A DNA stretch of 64,000 bases from Aridibacter sp965216195 (GTDB lineage: Bacteria > Acidobacteriota > Blastocatellia > Pyrinomonadales > Pyrinomonadaceae): NCBI GenBank assembly GCA_965216195.1, contig OZ244151.1:3410001-3474000 (forward strand), written 5' to 3'. Under the pieces are notes generated by a model. The model ran no database searches. It saw only the letters and a program-made list of their open reading frames with translations, and was not told the DNA's origin. Each line of letters begins with the position of its first letter. Position 1 is the stretch's first letter. The translations under genes and the position numbers were made by a program. Shown piece by piece: positions 16,146 to 25,038 of this stretch.

Positions 16146-19100
16146 CTAGAATGTAAATTTGACGGACAATTGGTGCGACCTCGGCCCGCCAAGCGAAAAT
16201 ATCGGGTTGCCTCCTACGAAGCCGGTACCGCCGGCTGTGTTCGATCTTGCCCGAGCTAAAGTAGATCTAAACAATCCGAACGTCGAACTCGGCCTTCCGC
16301 CAAACGCATCCGTATTGGAAGGGTTCGCAAAGTTAGTGTGGTTTAATATATTGAACGAATCAATACCAAGCTTTACGTTTAGCGTTTCCGTAATACGGAA
16401 ATTCTTGTGTAAACTTAAATCAACTTGCCAAGCTCCCAGTCCTCTTAAGCTGTTTCTCGTAACGTCTCCGTGGCCGCAACCGGAGTCACACGAAAAGTCA
16501 AACGCTGCGATATTTAACTTACGTCCGCCGGCTAACGAGTCGTCAAAAATCCAGATAGGTTCGCCGGTCAGATTTGGCCGAACCCGGTACCTGCTGAAGG
16601 TTCCGGGAAACCTCTGTGATGATGTCACGGAAAAGGGCAGAGCTGAGCGTGCAACCACAAATGTATTAACTGCCCATCCCCCAAAGAGCGTTCTTACAAG
16701 ACTGCTCCAATTTTTCGGATTTGGAATATTATAGGTGGCCGCGGCCGTAAAGTTATGACGAACGTCAAAACTTGAGGGACCTAGATTTTCTGAGACGGTC
16801 GTTCCCGGCGGCGAGCTTACGAAACCAGCTGTCGAAATGCTGTCTTCCGAGTATCCCAAGGTATAATTTGCGTTTAGGGATAATCTTTCCGATAGCCTTT
16901 TAATAAACTGCACCTGAAGCGAATTGTAGTCGGACTGTCCCTGATTACTCACCAGTCTATAAGAGTTTATATCGGGGTGAAAAATGGCATTGGGATCCGA
17001 TCCATTTCTAGCCAATGCGACATTCCTGGCGGAGATTTGGTCTCGACCGGATTGCCCCACGTAAGAGACCTTCAAGATATTATTTTGTCCTAATGATTGT
17101 TCTGCACTCACATTCCACTGGTAAGAACGCGGAAGTTTGTGATCGTTTAACAGTCCTTGAAAAGATGTACGCGGAGGGTTGTCTAAATCAGCAACCGGAA
17201 CAACGAACGGCTGGAGCGGAACTGTCAGACCGAACAGAAACTGTGATCCGCCATAGGGAAAGGAAAGACCGCCGAAACCTGTCGTACCAAGACTTGTAAA
17301 CACTCCAAACCCGCCTCTTAGGGTAAGCTCACGGCCCTGCTTCTCGCTAACTTTGTACGAAATCCCAAATCGCGGAGCAAAATTCCCGAAGTCGGTATCG
17401 TAATACCTGTTCGTTACCCTCACACCAACGTTGGATTGATCGTTCTGAGATAGATCCGGTATTCTGTCCAGCACGACAAACGGAAGATTTCCTTCGATTT
17501 TTGGCGATGGATTTATATCCCAGCGAACTCCGTAAGTCAGCGTAGCCTTTGAATTTATTTTCCACGTATCCTGGAAATAGGAAGAAAACGTATCGAATAC
17601 CTGTGTTGTTGGTGTTCGATAGCTAAGAAAGCCGCTCACCGGCGTGAAATTGATCGCCGGTCCCAATCCGCCGCCAAAAAAGGAGCTAAATGCTACCGAC
17701 CGGTTCACCCCGATTCTTCCAACAGTGGGCTTCAACCGCTTGAAATCGATTCCAAATTTTAGCTGATGAGAACCAATGCTGTACGAAATATTATCAATAA
17801 AATTAAGCTGTCGTGTCGTATTTCCCACATCGAGTCCGGATTGTCCGATCAGCGTAGTTGTTGTACGAATCTCTACCGCTGCGACACCCTGTTCGGGATC
17901 GGTACCAATGTCGGCATGCGGAAACTCGCCTCCGCCACCGAAACCGTCTGAAATAAATTCAGTGTCTGCCGAACCGCGCGTATAGTTGAATCGGAAATCG
18001 TTTACAAGTTTGGAGGTAAATACCTGCGTGGCGCCTAACGTAAAAGATTCGTTTTTCTTTCCAACCCGAGTCACGTCGGTTCCTGCCGCAAACTGTCCGT
18101 TTCTAAATTCACCATATGAAGGTGCCCATTTGTAGCGACCGAAAAAGGTATATTTACCCTTATAATTATGATCGATTCTGATTCCGAGTGAATCCGATTC
18201 GTTGGGATCGGAATATACTGAGCGAAACGGTGCATAGTCTTGTCCGGCAACGGTCGGACCCGTGGGTTGTGGAAAATAGCTAAGTAAATTCCTTGCTGCC
18301 TGTGACGGTGCATTTTGACGAATTTCGTTTGACGGCACCATTACGTCGATTGCCGTCTGAGGCAATACAAATCTTTGTCCCTCATACGATACGAAGAAAT
18401 GGGTGCGGTCTTTTCCGTTATGAAAAAAGGGCACACCCTCGCCAAAATTCAGAAATGGCAAAGGCCCGCTAAACGTTCCTCCAAAATGGTTAAATCTCAA
18501 AGCCGGCTTTCCCAAGTCTAGTGCGTTGTTGAAAAAATCGTTTGCGTCTAAGGCGTCGTTACGAAAATATTCATAAAGGCTGCCGTGAAAATCGTTTTCA
18601 CCGGATTTGGTTCGCAGAATTACCTGACCTCCGGGAGACCGCCCAAACTCAGCTGCAAAGGTCGAGGTGAGAATCTGAAACTCTTGTACTTCATCAATTG
18701 AGGCGATGCTTGAGTAACTTCCCTGAACATTGGTCGATGCAAAAGATCCGTTTAATTGTGTCGAGAAACCGTTCGGATCAATCGTTACGTTGGTATTGGC
18801 ACTAACACCATCGACAATAGTCTGGTTTGAGGATGCACGCTGCCCATTAACTACAAATCCGCCGCTTGCGTCATTTGTCGGAAGTAAAGTTACTCCGGGT
18901 GACAATTGAATTAACGGTTGTAAGCTTCTACCGTTGAGGGGCATGTTTTCAACCAGATTGCTGTCAACGACCGTCGAGATCGCAGCGCTTTCATTTGAAA
19001 GCGTTGCACTAGCCTCCACAGTAACCTCTGCTGCGACATCCCCTACTTTCATCTGGATCGCAAGCCCCTTTTCGTCGCCGACGTTTAGCACGATGTCCTT

Positions 19101-19406
19101 AAATTCAATCGGAGCAAAACCATCTTTTTGGGCGGTAATCGTGTATGTGTCTGGTTTCAAAGCCGGAAACAGATAAACTCCGGAGTTATTTGTGGTTACA
19201 CTCCGTTTTAGTCCGGTTGCACGGTTTTCAATTGTAACTTCCGCACCGGGAATTACCGCTCCGGACTCATCGGTCACGGTTCCGCTGAGCGTCGCAAGAC
19301 CACCTTGCCCAATTGCCATAACGTTAAAAATCAAAATGCTCATAACTAATGAGATCAGAGGTGATATCGAGCTATTTCGTTGATTTAAGTGTGTTCTATT
19401 TTTCAT
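16146..19406 (-). CDS. TonB-dependent receptor, Oar/carboxypeptidase-regulatory type, copy 2
   Basis: This 1086-residue paralogue of receptor 1 has the same layout: signal peptide, regulatory-like domain (about 33-120), plug with ENMPLNGRSLQPLIQLSPGV and PGGQVILRTKSG, then a barrel ending HQLSVKFTF. ATG 19406 is preceded by AAAGGAC. It begins only 34 nt after the stop of the sigma-factor fusion gene, so both are probably on one transcript. The N-terminal 80 residues are nearly identical to receptor 1 at DNA level; plug and barrel are clearly diverged, which suggests different ligands. Confidence 0.92.
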   Translation of the reverse strand: MKNRTHLNQRNSSISPLISLVMSILIFNVMAIGQGGLATLSGTVTDESGAVIPGAEVTIENRATGLKRSVTTNNSGVYLFPALKPDTYTITAQKDGFAPIEFKDIVLNVGDEKGLAIQMKVGDVAAEVTVEASATLSNESAAISTVVDSNLVENMPLNGRSLQPLIQLSPGVTLLPTNDASGGFVVNGQRASSNQTIVDGVSANTNVTIDPNGFSTQLNGSFASTNVQGSYSSIASIDEVQEFQILTSTFAAEFGRSPGGQVILRTKSGENDFHGSLYEYFRNDALDANDFFNNALDLGKPALRFNHFGGTFSGPLPFLNFGEGVPFFHNGKDRTHFFVSYEGQRFVLPQTAIDVMVPSNEIRQNAPSQAARNLLSYFPQPTGPTVAGQDYAPFRSVYSDPNESDSLGIRIDHNYKGKYTFFGRYKWAPSYGEFRNGQFAAGTDVTRVGKKNESFTLGATQVFTSKLVNDFRFNYTRGSADTEFISDGFGGGGEFPHADIGTDPEQGVAAVEIRTTTTLIGQSGLDVGNTTRQLNFIDNISYSIGSHQLKFGIDFKRLKPTVGRIGVNRSVAFSSFFGGGLGPAINFTPVSGFLSYRTPTTQVFDTFSSYFQDTWKINSKATLTYGVRWDINPSPKIEGNLPFVVLDRIPDLSQNDQSNVGVRVTNRYYDTDFGNFAPRFGISYKVSEKQGRELTLRGGFGVFTSLGTTGFGGLSFPYGGSQFLFGLTVPLQPFVVPVADLDNPPRTSFQGLLNDHKLPRSYQWNVSAEQSLGQNNILKVSYVGQSGRDQISARNVALARNGSDPNAIFHPDINSYRLVSNQGQSDYNSLQVQFIKRLSERLSLNANYTLGYSEDSISTAGFVSSPPGTTVSENLGPSSFDVRHNFTAAATYNIPNPKNWSSLVRTLFGGWAVNTFVVARSALPFSVTSSQRFPGTFSRYRVRPNLTGEPIWIFDDSLAGGRKLNIAAFDFSCDSGCGHGDVTRNSLRGLGAWQVDLSLHKNFRITETLNVKLGIDSFNILNHTNFANPSNTDAFGGRPSSTFGLFRSTLARARSNTAGGTGFVGGNPIFSLGGPRSHQLSVKFTF
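19069..19307 (-). repeat. 239-bp tract about 97% identical to 12864-13102
   Basis: This is the receptor 2 copy of the near-identical tract. Identity starts near ttttcgtcgccgacg and stops at ccaccttg, inside the end of the signal-peptide region. The direct spacing between copies is about 6.2 kb, so they are also possible substrates for recombination that would delete one receptor-protease cassette. Confidence 0.88.
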
Positions 19407-19440
19407 TGTCCTTTTATTGCTCCATTGACGGTTTTGTCTT

Positions 19441-22400
19441 TTATTTATTTCTACTCAAACTGATTGCACCTTCTTCAATGCTTCGTGCCAGACCTTCGGA
19501 TTCAGATAACTCGCTCCAAAAACCCTTACCCTTAACCGGTGCGGATTTGCCGCTGGAAAGTGTAAACGAAACTCGAACCGCTCGATCAATCGATTCGCTT
19601 AATGCGGTTAGCCTCGCGACAGCTTTTTTCAGGGAGTTTAGATCTCTGATCTTCGGCGCACCTTTTCTTCCCGCATTACCTCCAACCACGAGAGACAGCT
19701 TGCTACGAAGCGAAGAAAGTCTCTGACGGTATCCACGTGCTTGCCCCGCCATTACAGAAAACCATTTCTTTCTAGCGTCTACTTTCAATTCCCCGAGTTT
19801 TGTACCCGAAAAACGCTTTGAATAATCTCTCAACGACCACGCATGCAGTTTCGCTTGCCTCGAAATTGATATCGTCTGGCTCGAAAATTTGTTAATTTCC
19901 CGATCCACATTTTCGCCAGCGACTCCGCGTTTTTTGAAATAATTTCGAACTTCGGCATCCAACGGAATTGTCGAGGACGATGGTTTTACATCCTGGATGG
20001 AAACTTTAGGTGGTTCGTCTTTCTTTCTGGATCTTTGGGTACGGTCGTAGGCTTCTTCCGGAGTCTCGATCCTGATCGTTACTGCCCGGTTCTTTCTTAT
20101 CGGTCTTAAGGCAGCCAACACTTCCCGCTTTCTCTTTTCGTTAGCAACTACTCCTTCAATTCGCAATGTTCCATTTGCTGTCCTCGTCACAGTAACTTCA
20201 GAACCAAGTGTCGCGCCGATCTTATCCAAAAGGCTCAGAGCCTCGATCTCAAGCTCGGTCGATGCTTCCCGCTTTGAAGTGATTCTCTTCTCGTTTTTCT
20301 TCAAGGGCGCCGGTTCAACCGAAGGGCTCTCTTCTGCCTCGGGTGATTCTTCCGGCGATGCTTCAGGACTCTCCTCAGGTGTTTCTACCGGCGCTTCGAT
20401 CACCTGCGGGATTAGCTCTTTCTCAGGCTCAAACACACTCTCAGGTACCTCCTTTAAGAGTGGCTTCTCAAACTGTGTTTCCGAGAATCTAAACTCCCGC
20501 GTCTCATTACCTTCTCTTGTAACGAGCCTTGTCTCGATCGCTCTAAGATCACCTTTATTCAACGTCAGGTTGGCTTTGATGAGTCCGTTGGTTTTATCGC
20601 TTTCGTGCGATAGGAGATATGTATCTTCTCTTTCTTCAACCTCTACCGAATCGGTTGAACCGACAAGCGATGAGAAGTCTTTTGCTGAGAGATCAAGCTG
20701 CCATGCGTCGTTTAGATCTTTTGGTAAAGCAGCACCTGAATTGATATCTATCTCAGAAGGAGCGTCGCCCGGACGATAGAGAGTCCTCGAACCATCTGCC
20801 CGTTTCCAGTCTGCAACAATAAGGCGATTATCCTGATCGTAGAGACGGCGAATCTTGAGCCCCTTAGCAGCACTCTGCCAAACGTCCAGACGTCTTCTTT
20901 CGATCAAACTGCCGTTTGAGTCACGCTGTTCGAGGTTAACCGAACGGTGTAGGGCGATCGTTGAATCAGCGGCGAGAGCAACTTCCGTTTGAGTAGATTT
21001 ATTGAGAAGCTCAGCAGCAGAGATAGTAGTCGGCGATATCTGCGTAAAGATCAAAGCAAAGATCAGAAGTGCTGCAATCGTTCCAACAGGCAAAGCAAAC
21101 TTTAACTTAAACCATGAAGCGATTCCCTCAGACGATGGAATACCTTCAAACAAACCTGAGGACGCGGTTTCTTGCGGATCAATTTTTTCATTTTCCTCTG
21201 GTGTGTATGTTTCGCTATCCAGTTCTGTCTTTATTTCATTTAATAGCTGGGCGTCAGGCTTAAATGCTTTGCGAAACGCCGGGTAGTTATATACAACTTC
21301 GAGATCAGCGCCCGGACCATTAAAATTCAGATCTATCTCAAACGTTCTGTCGCGACTTAGCTCAATAATTTCGCGTTTTTCAAAAGAGCCCCTTGGCGGA
21401 GGCTCCACATTCACGAAGAAGAGTCTCAAACCTTGCTCGCTGAAGATTTCGATGTAGTTCATCTTCTCCTCTTCTTCAATATGAAGCTTAAGCTTATTTT
21501 CTTCCGAGTTAACGGTAAGTGTTCCCAGCTCTGATCCATTAACCGCGACGAGGAGTTCGCGCGGCTCGTGCTCGATTGTTTCTCGAAGTCGTTTTCGATA
21601 GGTATTCAGGGCACGCTTCTTCGTTCCCTCACCGCTTTTGCCGCTGCCGCTTCCCGAACCGCCGCCGGTCTGCCCCGGATCATCCGATCCACCTGAATTG
21701 TTTTCGAAGCGATCTTCGAGTGTCGGAAGATTCAAGATATTATTCACCTCTTCTAGACAAGACGGACAACTCACGATATGCGCCATAAGTTTTGTTGCAA
21801 CCGTCTGCGTCCCAGCTTTTTTATAAGTCTCTTTTAGGGTTTTTCGGGTCGGGCAAGCGCCTTGGCAGGATCTAAATATCTTAGTTCTTTGTTCGGTAAG
21901 AAAATCCTCGATTAAAACCGCTGAGTCTTCCTCACTTGATGAAGACACCTCAGCCATTCTCAAATTCGCCTTTTTTATAAAACCCAGACGGGCTGGTTTA
22001 TTAAGAAACGCTTTTGCCTCGCCGCGAGCCGAGCTGAGCAAAAAATCCGCTGCCGATTCAGAATTTCGCGTTACAAACTTGATCTCACTTCGAAAATAGC
22101 CGAGAAAATAACGCAAGATCAGTGCGCTTGCACTCTTCGAGGTTTCCTTTCGCTCACATAAGAAATCGCATATAGAACGAAGTTCTTCCCGGGCCTTCAG
22201 ATGCTGCTCCAAATCTATCGACCGCAAACCGATTTCCGCAGATTCGTATTCTTCTAAAGGAACCGCTTTACCAACACCACGAGCTTCCCGCCGAAGCCCC
22301 GAACGCATAAGATTTCGAAGCATCGCAAAAAGATAACCCTCAAGATTATCAATTTCTTCGAGGTTAGGCTGACTTAGCGCAAACTGAATAAAGACATCGT

Positions 22401-22530
22401 GAACCAGGTCTTCCGCTTGCTGACGGTCATTTCCAGTAAGCTGCAGCGACCACTTCAAGGTCTTTTCATAATGAGACAAAAAGACATCTTCGTGGTTTGA
22501 AACAGGCTCGTTCTTTAGAAGTTTTAGCAT
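19441..22530 (-). CDS. ECF sigma factor fused to zinc-finger, transmembrane and extracytoplasmic regions
   Basis: A single 1029-residue protein. Residues 15-80 match sigma region 2 (DRQQAEDLVHDVFIQF, LEGYLFAMLRNLMRSGLRR). Residues 108-178 match region 4 (ILRYFLGYFRSEI ... SESAADFLLSSARGEAKAFL). A zinc-binding anti-sigma-like motif H251-X3-C255-X2-C258 follows, then a Gly/Ser linker (280-302), a basic patch and a beta-rich part. One membrane span is at about 477-497 (LPVGTIAALLIFALIFTQI), and about 530 residues would lie outside. The outer part has a Pro/Glu/Ser-rich spacer and a BON-like segment (LGSEVTVTRTANGTLRIEG). Its position just upstream of receptor 2 suggests that it controls the receptor-protease cassettes. 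Confidence 0.85.
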   Translation of the reverse strand: MLKLLKNEPVSNHEDVFLSHYEKTLKWSLQLTGNDRQQAEDLVHDVFIQFALSQPNLEEIDNLEGYLFAMLRNLMRSGLRREARGVGKAVPLEEYESAEIGLRSIDLEQHLKAREELRSICDFLCERKETSKSASALILRYFLGYFRSEIKFVTRNSESAADFLLSSARGEAKAFLNKPARLGFIKKANLRMAEVSSSSEEDSAVLIEDFLTEQRTKIFRSCQGACPTRKTLKETYKKAGTQTVATKLMAHIVSCPSCLEEVNNILNLPTLEDRFENNSGGSDDPGQTGGGSGSGSGKSGEGTKKRALNTYRKRLRETIEHEPRELLVAVNGSELGTLTVNSEENKLKLHIEEEEKMNYIEIFSEQGLRLFFVNVEPPPRGSFEKREIIELSRDRTFEIDLNFNGPGADLEVVYNYPAFRKAFKPDAQLLNEIKTELDSETYTPEENEKIDPQETASSGLFEGIPSSEGIASWFKLKFALPVGTIAALLIFALIFTQISPTTISAAELLNKSTQTEVALAADSTIALHRSVNLEQRDSNGSLIERRRLDVWQSAAKGLKIRRLYDQDNRLIVADWKRADGSRTLYRPGDAPSEIDINSGAALPKDLNDAWQLDLSAKDFSSLVGSTDSVEVEEREDTYLLSHESDKTNGLIKANLTLNKGDLRAIETRLVTREGNETREFRFSETQFEKPLLKEVPESVFEPEKELIPQVIEAPVETPEESPEASPEESPEAEESPSVEPAPLKKNEKRITSKREASTELEIEALSLLDKIGATLGSEVTVTRTANGTLRIEGVVANEKRKREVLAALRPIRKNRAVTIRIETPEEAYDRTQRSRKKDEPPKVSIQDVKPSSSTIPLDAEVRNYFKKRGVAGENVDREINKFSSQTISISRQAKLHAWSLRDYSKRFSGTKLGELKVDARKKWFSVMAGQARGYRQRLSSLRSKLSLVVGGNAGRKGAPKIRDLNSLKKAVARLTALSESIDRAVRVSFTLSSGKSAPVKGKGFWSELSESEGLARSIEEGAISLSRNK

Positions 22531-22694
22531 TCTCGTAATATACGCTTATTTAAATGACGTTCGTAACACTAAAATCTTAGCAACTTTTTTGAAGTTATTG
22601 GCAGGTCGGCCATTGCTTGAGCGCCAAAGCCTTATGTATAGGTGCTCAACCTGTGAGGTATGAGTGCGAAAACTGACGAAACTCATCCGGAGTT

Positions 22695-22825
22695 CTAGCC
22701 TGAATATTGCACGAGGACGCGCATAACGACCGCAACTTATACTTAATAACAAGTTATAAGAAATTAGGGCATTTACAGTTTGTACCGGAATGGTTTTCCA
22801 AAAAATATGGCTTCGAATCTTGAAC
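22695..22825 (+). repeat. Diverged third copy of the inverted-repeat element
   Basis: It starts with ctagcctgaatattgcacga, as in the right-hand 62-bp repeat, and ends with aaatatggcttcgaatcttg, resembling the other end of that repeat. About 70 bp of unrelated sequence lies between. It faces the copy at 22869-22930 in inverted orientation. Confidence 0.65.
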
Positions 22826-22868
22826 AAAATAGCTCAAGGCTTAAAATAATTAGGCCATTCGCGATTTT

Positions 22869-22930
22869 GTCCAAGCTTCTTTGCCATATTTCCCGGAAAT
22901 TCCATCCCTTCATGCAATATTCAGGCTAGT
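22869..22930 (-). repeat. 62-bp inverted repeat, left copy
   Basis: The reverse complement matches 24874-24935 at 60 of 62 positions. It contains catatttcccggaaattcca and tgcaatattcaggctag. With its partner it brackets the serine-hydrolase gene. Its length and near-perfect match resemble ends of an insertion sequence or a MITE, but no transposase lies between them. Confidence 0.9.
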
Positions 22931-23093
22931 TTCCTCCCCCTGTTTTATGCCGATTCTTTTAGTTTCGTGATTCCGGTACGCTTGGCTGAATGGTATGTAG
23001 GATCATAGGTTAAATAGGGTATTATTGTTTTCTACTTAAAATCTCCGTTGGAATACCTTGAGGAGTTTGACGACTGAGAAGGAGCGCTGATTT

Positions 23094-24836
23094 ATGTTCG
23101 TACTGATCGACAAGAATAAGCCCGCGTGGGATTGTTTGCGGAATCTAAACGATTTTGATTTTCTTTTTTCGGCTGCGTTGCAGATAACGATCTTATCGGT
23201 TTTGTTCGCTGCCGGCGCCTATGGGCAAACCGACGTTAAGGAAAAGGTTATCGCCGCAGCCGAAAACGCTGTCGCGAGATCGGTCGCATCTGCTGGTCAG
23301 AACGCGCCGGGTTGCTCGGTGGGAGTGGGGCTTGAAGGAAAGTCGGTTTTCGAAAAAGGTTTTGGAATCGCTGAACTGGAACACGGTGTGCCAATAACGG
23401 CAGCGTCGATCTTCGAATCAGGCTCAGTGGCAAAGCAATTTACTGCTGCCGCACTAGCACTGCTTGAGATCGACGGCAAACTCGATATCGACGATCCGGT
23501 TAGAAAATATGTGCCCGAATTGCCGGATTACGGGGCGCCGCTTACGATCAGGCACTTGCTAAACCACACTGCGGGACTTAGAGACTGGGGTGTCGTAATG
23601 GGTCTTTCGGGGGTCGGGCGCGGAGAGCGTATCGTCCGACAAAACTACGCGATGCACGTCGTTACGAGCCAAAAGCACCTGGATTTTACTCCGGGCGCCG
23701 AATATTCATACTCAAACAGCGGTTACACCTTAGCATCGACAATTGTTGAAAGAGTCTCGGGAAAAAGCCTTCCCAAATTTACCAAGGAGAGAATCTTTGA
23801 TCCGCTGGATATGAAGAATACCAGCTGGCGCGACGATTTCGAACGCCTCGTCCCGCGCCGCGTGCAGGCTTATGTGGGGCCTCCAAACGGCCCTTGGAAG
23901 CTTTCAATGCCGTTTATGAATGTTTATGGAAATGGCGGAATCCTTACGACGACAGGTGATTTTCTGAAGTGGAATGCGGCACTCGATTCCGGTGAGTGGA
24001 TGACGATGGTCGATATGCTTGAAACTCAGGGGGTTTTGAACGACGGCAGAAAAATTGATTACGCACTTGGGCTTTCAGTGAGTGAATACAACGGCCTCAG
24101 GAGGGTCGCGCACGGCGGACGAACTGCCGGATACGTTACCTATTTGGTGCGCTTCCCGGAGAAGTTTCTCTCGATTTCGGTTCTGTGCAATGCTCCGTTT
24201 AGAAATCCGGCGCGGATTGCGCACGCCATCGTTGATGAAGCGTTTGGTCCGTTTCCCAAGAGCCTCCAACCGGAAAGACGGGAACTCGCGCAGGGTATGC
24301 TAAAAAGATACGTAGGTCTTTGGAGACATGAAAGGACCCGTATGACTACCTCTACTAGAATTGACAAGAAAACCGGAAAGCTACGAGCAGGAAATTCTGT
24401 CCTCCACTCCCTAAAGGACGGTTCTTTTCAGCAGGGGAACGGCGCTAACCGGTTCAGGTTTGAGTTCGGCCCCGACGGTAAAAGGGTTTCCCTGGTTCGG
24501 ATAGCTGGAGGCAGCGAGGTGCGGTACTTCGCCGTCGAAAAATGGTCCCCAAAACCTGGGGAACTTGTTGGTCTGGCGGGTTATTGGTATAGCGACGAAG
24601 CGGATGCTAAGGTCAAGGTAAGGGTCAAGAATTCAAACGTGTCCATAAAACTTGAGTCGTTGATTGAAATCCCCTTGTTACCACAGTACAAAGATCATTT
24701 TTCGATCGGACCAAATCCTAATTCTGTTGTCTGGGTCGAGCGGGATAAAGCGGGTCAAATAGTAGGGTTACACGTTGGCGCTGCACGAATGCGAGACCTT
24801 AAGTTTGTAAAAACGGCTGCCAATGCTCAGGAGTAA
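23094..24836 (+). CDS. Exported serine hydrolase of the beta-lactamase/class C fold
   Basis: A 580-residue protein with an N-terminal membrane/signal segment (about 24-45, ending GAYGQ). The penicillin-binding fold has all three motifs: Ser111-Val-Ala-Lys114 (SXXK), Tyr206-Ser-Asn208 (YXN) and His340-Gly-Gly342. The 190 residues after the domain form a beta-rich tail like the DUF3471-type extensions of this family. Relatives act as D-aminopeptidases, esterases or peptidoglycan carboxypeptidases; resistance to beta-lactams should not be assumed. ATG 23094 follows GGAG at a good distance. It is a single gene enclosed by 62-bp inverted repeats. Confidence 0.88.
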   Translation: MFVLIDKNKPAWDCLRNLNDFDFLFSAALQITILSVLFAAGAYGQTDVKEKVIAAAENAVARSVASAGQNAPGCSVGVGLEGKSVFEKGFGIAELEHGVPITAASIFESGSVAKQFTAAALALLEIDGKLDIDDPVRKYVPELPDYGAPLTIRHLLNHTAGLRDWGVVMGLSGVGRGERIVRQNYAMHVVTSQKHLDFTPGAEYSYSNSGYTLASTIVERVSGKSLPKFTKERIFDPLDMKNTSWRDDFERLVPRRVQAYVGPPNGPWKLSMPFMNVYGNGGILTTTGDFLKWNAALDSGEWMTMVDMLETQGVLNDGRKIDYALGLSVSEYNGLRRVAHGGRTAGYVTYLVRFPEKFLSISVLCNAPFRNPARIAHAIVDEAFGPFPKSLQPERRELAQGMLKRYVGLWRHERTRMTTSTRIDKKTGKLRAGNSVLHSLKDGSFQQGNGANRFRFEFGPDGKRVSLVRIAGGSEVRYFAVEKWSPKPGELVGLAGYWYSDEADAKVKVRVKNSNVSIKLESLIEIPLLPQYKDHFSIGPNPNSVVWVERDKAGQIVGLHVGAARMRDLKFVKTAANAQE

Positions 24837-24873
24837 CGGTTTTGTGCGTTTGGTTTTCTGGCCGCAATACTTC

Positions 24874-24935
24874 ACTAGCCTGAATATTGCACGAAGGGAT
24901 GGAATTTCCGGGAAATATGGCAAAGAAGCTTGAAC
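24874..24935 (+). repeat. 62-bp inverted repeat, right copy
   Basis: This is the partner of 22869-22930 (two mismatches), lying 37 nt after the hydrolase stop codon. As a transcribed sequence it holds the shorter internal palindrome ggaatttccgggaaat, which could itself fold. The enclosed segment is about 1.94 kb. Confidence 0.9.
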
Positions 24936-25000
24936 CTTTTTCCAGCCGCAATCTCACCATAAATCTAATCTTGACGAAAAGGTAATGTTTTGAGATTCTT

Positions 25001-25012
25001 TACTTTAAAGTA
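25001..25012. promoter_or_regulatory. Candidate Rrf2 operator
   Basis: A perfect 12-nt palindrome, tactttaaagta, lies 26 nt before the rrf2 start, in the expected promoter zone. A TTGACG that could serve as -35 is at 24971-24976, although a matching -10 is not clear. Rrf2-family Fe-S sensors usually autoregulate through dyads of this kind, so this is a plausible but unproven operator for the suf operon. Confidence 0.5.
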
Positions 25013-25038
25013 ATTAATAGAAAAGACGGATAAGACCT

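Larger units (their letters stand above)
22531..23093. other. 563-bp intergenic region made largely of repeat copies
   Basis: It lies between the divergent sigma-fusion and serine-hydrolase genes. It holds a diverged repeat copy (22695-22825) facing an intact inverted copy (22869-22930), which together could fold into a large hairpin. The remainder must contain the promoters of both genes; GGAG at about 23080 serves the hydrolase start. A 93-codon minus-strand frame here overlaps the repeats and is not believed. Confidence 0.65.

Noticed and set aside
22531..22565. ECF-type GAAC...CGT promoter for autoregulation of the sigma-fusion gene
   Set aside because: A GAAC and a CGTA occur, but the spacing (about 14 nt) is too short and no second promoter with the same motif was found before the receptors.
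22546..22827. 93-codon minus-strand reading frame upstream of the sigma-fusion gene
   Set aside because: It runs across the diverged inverted-repeat copy, has no family features and no ribosome-binding site, so it is most likely chance.
23094..24836. Antibiotic-resistance beta-lactamase on a mobile element
   Set aside because: The motifs fit the wide serine hydrolase family and the long C-terminal tail is unlike resistance enzymes; no transposase is present. The mobile-element idea is kept only for the repeats.
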